Positions 57,012 to 64,000 of a stretch of 64,000 bases of DNA are shown here, piece after piece. Within the stretch, counting starts at the first letter, position 1, and each line of letters starts with the position of its first letter. Source of the stretch: Brachypodium distachyon (Eukaryota > Streptophyta > Magnoliopsida > Poales > Poaceae); assembly GCF_000005505.3 (NCBI RefSeq), contig NC_016134.3, positions 26,487,584 through 26,551,583 on the forward strand. Reading direction: 5' to 3'. The notes beneath the pieces were generated by a model, which did not search any database, was not told the DNA's origin, and saw only the letters and a list, made by a program, of their open reading frames with translations. The translations under genes were made by a program, and so were the position numbers.

Positions 57012-57897
57012 TGTCGTACCAGTGGCCCACGGGGTCCCACTGATACGGACGCGTGGGTCGCCAGTGGCAAAGCCCCACTAGGTTGACCTCCCGGGAGCGA
57101 TAGGCCCGGGAAGCCTGCCCCAAGGAGACGGTCCTTGGTGAAAGCAGAGCGAAGGGCCGAAATAGAAGAAGCACCCGGGAACTCTGGTCCCGAGAAGTGG
57201 AAGAAACGCCTCCCCGGCAACTGACCGGGTGCGTTAGCCGGGAAGGTGGCACCCCAGCAACCCATGCTCGGGCATGCAGGCGGGCCTCACAAAACAATGA
57301 AAGACAGGACGAGACAATGGACGCAGTGCATTTAATGCACCGACAAGAGTCACATCGGCAGGGCTAGGCTTGCTCAGCAAGGCTAGGGCGTCTACTCTAC
57401 AAATCATTTTTTCTACCGTGTACAGTGGACCAGGCGCTGCATGGCGCCCAATGTGGATCAACGGCAGTGTAATTCTTGTGGCGGTTACACGCGTATAGGA
57501 GACGTGTCGCGCTGCATGCATCGGCACCTGTGATATCCCCTTGTCTATAAAAGGAGGACCAATGCCACCGATCAAAGGGTTCCGTTCGGTTCTATTCTAG
57601 TCTTAGCCAGTAGTAGCAAGGAGTATCACTCCGGTAGGCAGAAAACTGTCTTAGGAATGCAAGTAGCTCCCCGGGAACCCCCAGGGCACCCTGTAAGCCA
57701 TACACATATTCGTGAATACAACTCCAAGCAGGACGTAGGGTGTTACACCTCCGGGTGACCCGAACCTGGGTAAATTCATGTGTCTACACTTCGTGTCTCT
57801 CGTCACGCGGGCGATCGCCGGAGCAGTTGCCTCGCCCTCCACCGAACCAAAAAGGGGGAGCTCGGCATCCCCGGTGTCGGAGACTCATGCTCCGACA
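57012..57897 (+). repeat. Tat 3' LTR, 886 bp
   Basis: Starts TGTCGTACC after the tract CGGGAGCTAC and ends CTCCGACA, with TGTCG/CGACA as terminal inverted repeat. TATAAAAG is at 57546-57553. The R/U5 part has GGGTGACCCGAACCTGGG, common in grass gypsy LTRs. The next five bases are AAGGG; no left copy survives because the 5' end is deleted. Confidence 0.75.
57546..57553 (+). promoter_or_regulatory. TATA box in Tat LTR
   Basis: TATAAAAG in the context GTCTATAAAAGGAGG, followed by a typical R region. Confidence 0.7.
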
Positions 57898-58496
57898 AAG
57901 GGCGGCGGCGGCTGGGCTAGGCTGCTCGGTCCGGTTCGCGGCGTGGGCAGGCGCATGCACGCATGCGGGCGAGCACGTGGAGACAGGGCCGGTTCGGCCA
58001 AGTTGGCCGGCCGGTCCGTTTCCCTTTTTTTTGTTCTTTTTCTTTTCTCCTTTTCTTTTTCTGTTTTTCCTTTATAACTTTTGATTTTGAACTGCAAATC
58101 AACTCAAATAAATTCCAGAAAAATAATAGAATCAAATCCTTATATGATTCAACTCTTGGGACTAAATTCCCCTCAAAATAAAATACTTGAAAATACTTTT
58201 GTCTATATAATTGCCTCTAATGCAATGTTATTTAAATACAAAATAGTTTTTCAACTCCAAATTAAATATCAAACATTATGGGGTAGCTTATCTTATTGCA
58301 ATAAACCCCTTTCTATTGTCAAAACCCCATGGGTTGGAAAATTCCAAATAGATGCAAAGTAGAATTAAAAGGTAAAAGACTTAATAAAAATGTTTTAAAT
58401 TTTTCTTTGGTTTAAAGGTGTTCAATGTGCATAAATGGCATGATGCTCATGATTGCAAATGCATGATGCAAGGTTTGGAAAAAAATTTGGGATGTC
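57898..58496 (-). mobile_element. LTR-M piece 1 (LTR start and U3)
   Basis: Begins TGTGACATCCC at 58496 on the minus strand and is collinear with 21115 to about 21725 of the plus LTR. It breaks where the Tat LTR ends. The following LTR part is at 31075-30565. Confidence 0.75.
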
Positions 58497-58785
58497 ACAT
58501 TATCCCACTCTCAACGATGGAATAAATGTTGGAATATCATTTGCACACAAGGATGTCACGCTATCCTCTTCTCGAATATTTCATAACTTGTCCTCGAAAA
58601 GAAAATGAACATGACAAAATAAAAATAGAGAGAACATAGGTGAATCCTTAAATATGTTTCCAACCTTATAATCAGGAAAGTCATATTATTCCCTCTCTTT
58701 AACATTTAAATAAATGTTGGAAAGCATTTTCTAATCGATTCAAATATTCCAACGATGCTCTCAAACGGTTATGGCATCCAAATTG
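58497..58785 (-). mobile_element. LTR-M element internal 3' end with purine tract
   Basis: Contains GAGAGTGGGATAA directly before the LTR start at 58496. Matches 38218-38510. Confidence 0.65.
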
Positions 58786-59090
58786 GAATCTTAGCATGTT
58801 AGAAAATCCTTCAAAAGGAACAAAGGATTTATTAAGATGCAAAGAATAATACGGAGAAAAATCATATGGGTCCAAATAGAATACTATGGACTTACATAAA
58901 TCTCCGAACCATGCTGTATAATTTGGATAGTCATATTAATATTCAAACATGGTGTGGAAAAATTTAAATTAGTCCTAAAAATTCAAAACCCTTCAGAAAT
59001 TCACAACCAAAATATCTCCAAAGAAAATATTTTATTTAAAATAATTATTTTATTTAACATTCCAAAATGGGAAAATTTTGGGATGTTACA
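58786..59090 (-). mobile_element. LTR-M element 5' LTR remnant
   Basis: The minus strand begins TGTAACATCCC at 59090, the family's LTR start, and runs about 300 bp before joining the internal 3' end. A deletion therefore removed most of the element between the two LTRs. Confidence 0.55.
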
Positions 59091-59338
59091 CCTTCGCGAG
59101 CCGTCGGTGCCTTGCGACGACATGGCGCGGCGGTAGCGGGGCGAGGAAGAGAGGAGGGGCGCGAGGGAGAGCAAAGCGCGGCAGCCTGGCGAAGAGGTGG
59201 AGAGGAGGGGCGTGGGGAGAGGAAGGCGGCGGCACGGCGGTCGGACAGGGCTCCACCTAGAGTTTGGGGAAGAAGCGTTGCTGGTTCGAAAAGAGACACG
59301 AGCTTCGAATACGAATTTTCGCTAAGTGTCGGCGCATG

Positions 59339-59346
59339 CTATATAG
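59339..59346 (-). promoter_or_regulatory. TATA box in CACTA-D leader
   Basis: CTATATAG, seven bases from the first repeat (ACTAGTGGCGGG at 59354). Confidence 0.5.
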
Positions 59347-59353
59347 TGTAAAT

Positions 59354-59560
59354 CACTAGTGGCGGGCATACATAAACAACTACCACTGGTATGTAAACCA
59401 CTCGTGGCGGGCCTACACAAAAACCCGCCACCGGTGTCTCCAGTGGCAGGCCTGTACAAAACCCGCCACTGGTAAGTGGAACAGGAGATAGGGTTAACCA
59501 CACTCCTGTTCCACACACCAATGGCAGGCCTTTATGGTATACCCGCCACTAGTGACTATT
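59354..59560. repeat. Repeat cluster of CACTA-D
   Basis: Copies of CAGTGGCGGGC and CCCGCCACTGG in both orientations; counterpart of 15726-15950. Confidence 0.75.
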
Positions 59561-59843
59561 TTGGTCTCTAGTATTATATTATTATTATATTCTGTGTCTC
59601 TGTGAAAATTATAGCACCTGTACTTTTAAGTGTATAATAATTATTTCTTGTCTCACTAAAAGTTTTAATGGTAAATGCATTGTTGAAAATGAAATATGTA
59701 TGCTTTTGTAGTGTTTATTGTGGTTAAAAATTGAAGCTTCTCATACAACAATATGCCAACATATGAAGTTTGGTGTCAAAATTCCAAATGAAGCCTATAA
59801 GAATCAGGCGCGAGACCATGGGAGTGTAGCCTGTTCGATTGAA

Positions 59844-60877
59844 CAGGGCCCCAAATTTTGGGGGGGGGGGGGCTGAAATTTCTATACAGGCCTATTAGGT
59901 ATAGAGCCCATTAGGTATTAGGAGGCTCGTTTACTCGTTTAGGCCGATCGCCCGGCCTGCCGATTGCTTGCTCGCTCCCCTGACTCCCCTGACGCTGTGT
60001 CTTCCCTCGTTCGCGTCCCGCGTGCCTCGAGAATCCAGCGCCAAAAATAAATTTGGCGGCTTCTTAATTTGCAGCGCCAAAAAGAAATTTGCACGGGACG
60101 CCTGGCTGCCCTGCACGCGATCGCCGGCGCCCGGCGGCCTGATCTCGTCTCGCCACTCGCCGCTTGCCAGGATGGGCAACAGTTCAAGTCTTTGTCTTCG
60201 ACCAGGACTCCAGGAGCTCCAGACAGAGGTGTGTGCCGCAAGAATCCCTAATTCCTAAACCCAATAGTCAATAGATTGTTGATGCAATCCGTATATCTTT
60301 AATTTTTTTTATTTTGTATCTAGTGTTTCAAGATCTGAGAGAGTAATCAGCCATGGCATTTAGAAAGTATGAATCTGGTGCCCAAAAGCATAAGAAAAAA
60401 GAAAGAGAACAAGGTTTGATTCAATCTCATAAGTGGCCTATGGATAGGTTTATTGTAAAAGAAACACAAGTGTCCTCAACCTCGGTTAATCAGTCCGTTG
60501 ATCCTTCTATCCTTACAATTGATAATAATGGCCCTGCTTGCACTGATCCTAGAGATGGCCAGACAGAAATAATAGAAGATAATGATGAGGCAGAGGAAGT
60601 TCATATTGATGATAACTTGAATACTTCACATGCTGCGGATGTTAATGATTCTTTTCAGCCTGATATATTTGATCCAAGATATTGGGATTCTCTTGATCCT
60701 AAGCAGATTGACATTTTAGTACAGAAGGGCCCAAAAAGAGACTTATCAATTAAGAAAGGTCCTAAGGATAATTATTCTAGAAGGTCTTCTGCACCATTCT
60801 ATACAAGATTTCTATCAAATGGTGAGCAATGTGATAGGGATTGGCTTGTCTATTCTAAGGAACTCAATAGAGTCTTT
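59844..60877 (+). mobile_element. Truncated hAT element (5' part)
   Basis: A CAGGGCCCC-type start at 59844 followed by a 13-base G run, GC-rich leader, an apparent leader intron (acceptor TATCTAG near 60323), and the N-terminal coding exon of a zf-MYM/TTF-type hAT transposase. The 3' part is absent; the join to CACTA TNP2 sequence is at about 60877. Confidence 0.6.
60353..60877 (+). pseudogene. hAT transposase N-terminus (TTF-type zinc finger family), truncated
   Basis: ATG 60353, MAFRKYESGAQKHKKKERE. A Lys-rich head is followed by an acidic linker and then the family's hallmark (DPRYWDSLDPKQIDILVQ, GPKRDLSIKKGPKDNYSRR, FYTRFLSNGEQCDRDWLVYS, ending ELNRVF). In intact relatives a Cys-rich finger and the DUF4371/hAT dimerisation core come next; here the frame passes into CACTA DNA and stops at 60901. 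About 175 residues of a protein normally near 700-800. Confidence 0.8.
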
Positions 60878-60985
60878 TGGTACGAACTCTTACGGTCTTG
60901 AGCCTTGGTGTAGTACGTATACCCGTTCATTGCGTACGACTGGTAGATCAGGACATTGCGGTCAGGTAGCCGTGACAGCCTCTGG
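60878..60985 (-). pseudogene. TNP2 C-terminal (DUF4216-like) fragment of CACTA-D
   Basis: The minus strand encodes LIYQSYAMNGYTYYTKAQD, the counterpart of WQSYAINGYNFYTASQD in CACTA-A TNP2. Confidence 0.65.
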
Positions 60986-61058
60986 ACGATGTTCTCATCT
61001 TCATTGGCAGGTTTACGGAAGCCCACCACTGGTGCTCTCCCACCAGTTTCCCCCTTTA

Positions 61059-61102
61059 GTCCCACCTTGCTAGCTTACGTGCGTTCTGTACAGCATAAAA
61101 TG
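61059..61102 (+). promoter_or_regulatory. USE/TATA module 4
   Basis: GTCCCACCTTG (61059-61069), 25-base spacer, ATAAAATG (61095-61102). A T5 run at 61190-61194 would end a Pol III transcript of roughly 70-75 nt. Confidence 0.45.
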
Positions 61103-61239
61103 GATTCGGCCACCCCACTTACCGGTGGTTACTTCTTAGTGCTTGGTGAGTTCTCGTTCCGCTTGAGTACTAAACTAATGATTGTGCGGTTTTTAAGGGG
61201 ATTAGGGAAGGTCACTGAGATTGAGAAGTAGCATCATGT

Positions 61240-61537
61240 ATCGGGAGATCCAGCCGTGGCGGTTCTTTTGATCGACCGCCACTGGTGGTTTTTAGGGTTT
61301 CCATGAGATGCTCCAGTGGCGGTGATTAGGTGAAGGACCACCAGTGGAGGTGGCTTTTTTCGGGACAAGAATGACCGCCAGTGATGGTGGGGCACCAGTG
61401 GCGGTGATTGGCGGTGATAATCACCGCCACTGGTGCTGCTCGTGGATGCCCTGAGAGGTCTTTAGTGCCGGTCGATTTTTTGGTCCGTTTTAACCGCCAC
61501 TATAGAGGGGTCACGGAAGGGGTGTTTTGTAGTAGTG
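61240..61537. repeat. Right subterminal repeats and terminus of CACTA-D
   Basis: CCAGTGGCGGTG and inverse copies, ending in the CACTA terminus at 61537. Confidence 0.8.
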
Positions 61538-62270
61538 TAATTATACAAACTTGGTTCAACTAGCTAGTGCGCTCATCCGGCTGGTCTGTTTTCCGACTAC
61601 AGATTTTGATCCCGGTAAAATGCAAATTTGTCTAGAATCTCATTAAATTAATGCTTTGTATGCATCTGATCTAGTTTGACCAAGGTACCACATGCAATGG
61701 ATCGCCCTCTCTATTGCCTCAAAAATGGAAAAATATATATTAAAACATAGGCTTTGCCATGTGTCCGCTAGGGGAAACTCGGAAAGGAGGACATGCCTGC
61801 AGCCACGGCAGACCGGGCCACATGTCCACCAATGTTTCCGTGTGCACATCTTTGTCGAGTGTGGCTTCTTAAAAATTTGTCTGTGTGTGTGAGCAATTTT
61901 AAAATTTTGCTTAGTCGTTCTCTTCGCCGATAGAGAGCCTCTGGCCCAGTTTTGCCGTGGGCCGTGTACTCTCTGCCAAGTGCGTTTTCTCCCGGCACAG
62001 CAAAATTTGTCTTTGCTGATGCAGGGAGGCCCACGGCCGCCCCGCGGAGTCATGCAGAACAGGGGCCATCGCATGGAACCCCAAATTGAAACGCTTCTAC
62101 ACATGAAACAAACGGAAGCAAATTACTCCGTGCTCAAAAACGGAAGCAAATTGCTCCGTGTGCTCCATAGAAGGAAGAGAACACAAGAAGGAAGACGCCA
62201 GGCTGCAGATGCATCCTCCCTTCCGCTCCCACTTCCCAAATCTGCATGCGCTCCCCATCAGCCTCCAGCC
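61538..62270. other. Gene-proximal intergenic DNA
   Basis: No coding region. 61740-62010 contains words such as CTTTGCCATGTGTC, TTTGTCGAGTGTGG and TGCCGTGGGCCGTGT that resemble the TTTGCCGAGTG repeats of grass DNA transposons, but ends are not clear. A 22-bp direct repeat with one mismatch is at 62111-62132 and 62139-62160, about 110 bp upstream of the gene's TATA. Confidence 0.4.
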
Positions 62271-62272
62271 GC

Positions 62273-62279
62273 TATATAT
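62273..62279 (+). promoter_or_regulatory. TATA box of Ulp1-like gene
   Basis: CTATATATT about 90 bases before the ATG at 62364, giving an expected transcript start near 62305. Confidence 0.65.
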
Positions 62280-62363
62280 TTGCCTCTCTGCCGCCGAGCC
62301 GAGAGCAACGAAACCCTTGAGAAAACACAATTCCGCCCCCATTCCAGTCTTCTAGCCGCCGCC

Positions 62364-64000
62364 ATGGCTCGCCAAGGACACGAGCAAGAGTTCGTCGACC
62401 TCGTCACAGACTCCGGTGAGCCTCGAACATCCATCTTTCTCCTTTACCTCCCTGATTGTTTTTCATATGTTTTGGTAACTCCTTCCCGATCCAAAGCCGA
62501 ATGCGTCCGTGCGCCGCCTCCATAGCTTGATGCCAAATTTTGCATCTCCGCGTTGATATACTGGTTGGTTCATCTGGATCTCCAGATTATGTCTGTGAGT
62601 CTTGCTTGCGGACGTGGACCTAGCTAGACATATACGAGATGAAAAAAAAAATCCATCCCTTAATTGTATTGTTCTTATAGGTTAGAGTGCAAAAATTTGG
62701 GTAGTTCATTCCTTGTACTGTTTTGTGTAGATACATAGTTATTGCTTCAAAGAAACTGCTGGCCGGAACTACGGGAGTGATTGTGCTATGTGCACATGCT
62801 GCTTTGTTTGGGTTTGGTTCTTTGCATCCCGTAGGAACTAGGAAAATACAATTGGTCATAATTAGTTGATGGAATTAGAACTCTTCATGTACTGATATGC
62901 ACATGCAATTAGTTTAAAATTATGAATAGTTTTATTAAAAAATGAGTAGCCTTACAGTTCAGATTCCTCCAAGAAGTTCTTGACTATGAGATATATACAA
63001 CAATGTGGTTACGGATTTTCTCAAGAATACCTATATGTTTTTTGATGAATTTTTTTCTGAACTTAATGCTTGGTGATGATCGACGGTATATATCGTGCGT
63101 AGCTTTATTGCATGACCCCATGATGGATGAATATTTCAGCCACTTAGCTAAACAGTGATCAACCATATATGTGCCAGTGAATTAGATATTTGGGTTGCCA
63201 CATGTAGATCACAATAAGATGTTATTAAGCTGTAAGTATATATTGATCCCAAAACATATGAAATGTAGCCTTTACTAATTAAAATACTATGTTAAGATCA
63301 TATAACCTCTTTTGTTACTGTGATCTACCTAATGAGTTTATACTTATGCTATTTCCTCTCACCCCGAAATGGGATATTTTAGAGATGATGGATTCTTAAA
63401 CTCAGGAGCAAAAGCATTTTACCAAGGAGTAAACTAAAATCAATTTATGTTGTTTAGTGATTACCCATGGTAATTGGCCCACAATTTGCAAAGCATATGA
63501 TGATGCAGAGTAAATTTTAGCAGAATAACTTGCAGCCATATGGCATATTTGCATTTACAAGGTCGTGTGGTGTGTATTTTATTGCTCTTATGGTATTAAT
63601 TTGTATCGTCAACGTTTTATTATGTAGAGTGCGAAAGCAACGACTCTACGACAAATAAAAGGAAGGACGTGAAGACATCAGGATGTTCAAAAAATGCAGT
63701 ACCCTTTGCTTCCCTTCCCCGAAAAAAGCGCATTGGGTCTAGCAGGAGCCACAACACAAACAAAGACAAATTGAGCACTGAAATTTTTGAACTATGCCTG
63801 GAGTATGTCAACCTTTTGTATTAACTTCTTATTGCTCTCTGCTTCTAAATAATATATAGTGTTCTTACTAGAATGCTTTGTGTAGGGATATTTGGACTTG
63901 CATGGATGATCCAAATAAAAAAGGCGATTTTGAGCGCTTGGATTCACTTTGGTTTCACTTGTACTCCGACATGAACTATAATAATAAAGCAAGTATTCTA
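62364..64000 (+). CDS. Ulp1-like (C48) protease-type gene, 5' part
   Basis: Three exons splice in frame: 62364-62415 (17 codons, MARQGHEQEFVDLVTDS), 63628-63802 and 63886 onward, with introns GTGAGC...TATGTAG and GTATGT...GTGTAG. ATG context GCCGCCATGGC is a strong start. The product has an acidic/Ser N-terminus, a basic cluster (LPRKKRIG; possible nuclear signal), then KLSTEIFELCLEDIWTCMDD and FERLDSLWFHLY. The last two resemble the segment ahead of the catalytic His in plant Ulp1-family (SUMO-protease-like) proteins. The catalytic His-Asp-Cys would be beyond the window, so activity cannot be judged. It is the only low-copy, unbroken host-type gene here. Identity is from memory of motif style; the gene model is better supported than the name. 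Confidence 0.6.
62416..63627 (+). other. Intron 1 of Ulp1-like gene
   Basis: 1212 nt, donor GTGAGC, acceptor TATGTAG, AT-rich. The alternative AG two bases later would give an early stop, so this acceptor is preferred. Confidence 0.65.

Larger units (their letters stand above)
31076..57897 (+). mobile_element. Tat-lineage gypsy element, 5' deleted, twice interrupted
   Basis: Contains gag, protease, RT, RNase H, a second RNase H (typical of the Tat lineage), integrase, a long spacer with an antisense ORF, and a 3' LTR (57012-57897). The 5' LTR and leader are missing; the gag N-terminus joins LTR-M piece 2 at about 31076. A minus-strand Tekay-like piece (34205-38510) replaces part of RNase H. 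A Tekay-like chromovirus (43715-52833) separates two copies of the spacer/antisense-ORF segment. Numerous stops show that it is long inactive. Confidence 0.85.
59091..61537 (-). mobile_element. CACTA-D, right part, internally deleted
   Basis: 59091-59760 matches 15507-16110 of CACTA-B (leader, TATA, repeat cluster, AT-rich spacer). 60878-61537 matches TNP2 C-terminal coding plus the right end, terminating GTTTTGTAGTAGTG at 61537. Between them lies a truncated hAT gene. The left end is lost to the LTR-M insertion. Confidence 0.75.

Noticed and set aside
56317..57297. 326-codon open frame on the minus strand across the Tat LTR start
   Set aside because: It overlaps the better supported antisense ORF in another frame, crosses the LTR boundary and has no domain.
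9650..61537. CACTA-C left end and CACTA-D right end as one giant element
   Set aside because: Terminal sequences differ inside the first 18 bases and the flanking triplets (ATA, TAA) do not match.
61740..62010. A MITE of the TTTGCCGAGTG type
   Set aside because: Several matching words, but no paired termini or target duplication could be defined.

Overview
This window looks like intergenic chromatin of a grass (Poaceae). The signs are CACTA (En/Spm) transposons with TNP2 and Ptta/En/Spm genes, very long (3-4 kb) Ty3/gypsy LTRs that open with TGTAACATCCC, a Tat-type gypsy element carrying an antisense ORF, a Copia element primed by initiator-Met tRNA, and GT-AG introns. No prokaryotic feature is present. 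I cannot place it to species. All identities come from reading the sequence; no database was searched.

Layout. 1-2093 is the 3' two thirds of a long gypsy LTR inserted in CACTA-A (2094 to about 8866, all genes on the minus strand: TNPA-like then TNP2). 8867-9649 is a piece of another CACTA TNPA-like gene. CACTA-C starts at 9650; it is split by a solo LTR (10386-13684, target-site duplication ACAAG) and by the complete CACTA-B (13713-20035, duplication AGG), and probably ends near 20471. From 20823 to 59090 there is one minus-strand gypsy element ('LTR-M') broken into several pieces. Inside it sit a complete, young Copia element (22682-30559, duplication CAAGG) and a 5'-deleted Tat element (about 31076-57897). 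The Tat element is itself interrupted by a minus-strand Tekay-like piece (34205-38510) and by a Tekay-like chromovirus (43715-52833). The chromovirus is flanked on both sides by copies of the same 2.6 kb Tat segment, so the locus has a duplication built around a transposon. 59091-61537 is CACTA-D, holding a truncated hAT gene. 61538-64000 is low-copy DNA with the 5' end of the only likely host gene, a Ulp1-like (C48) SUMO-protease-type gene that runs off the window.

How the parts work together. The CACTA elements share one plan: each minus-strand gene has a TATA box placed 7-13 bp from a cluster of the same short repeats that occupy the element ends (CAYCAGTRRCGGT and its inverse), then a purine/GC-rich leader, then an intron carrying a second shared word (CGGCACGATGGCCGG). 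This would let one DNA-binding transposon protein act at ends and promoters. CACTA-B and -D also carry four plus-strand modules that look like plant U-snRNA promoters (USE, exactly 25 bp, TATA), two of them followed by a related hairpin-forming sequence. The Tat element has a second, antisense transcription unit with its own TATA box and a frame-restoring 78-nt intron. Almost every retroelement reading frame is broken, mostly by CAG-to-TAG and TGG-to-TAG changes expected from cytosine deamination in methylated, silenced DNA.
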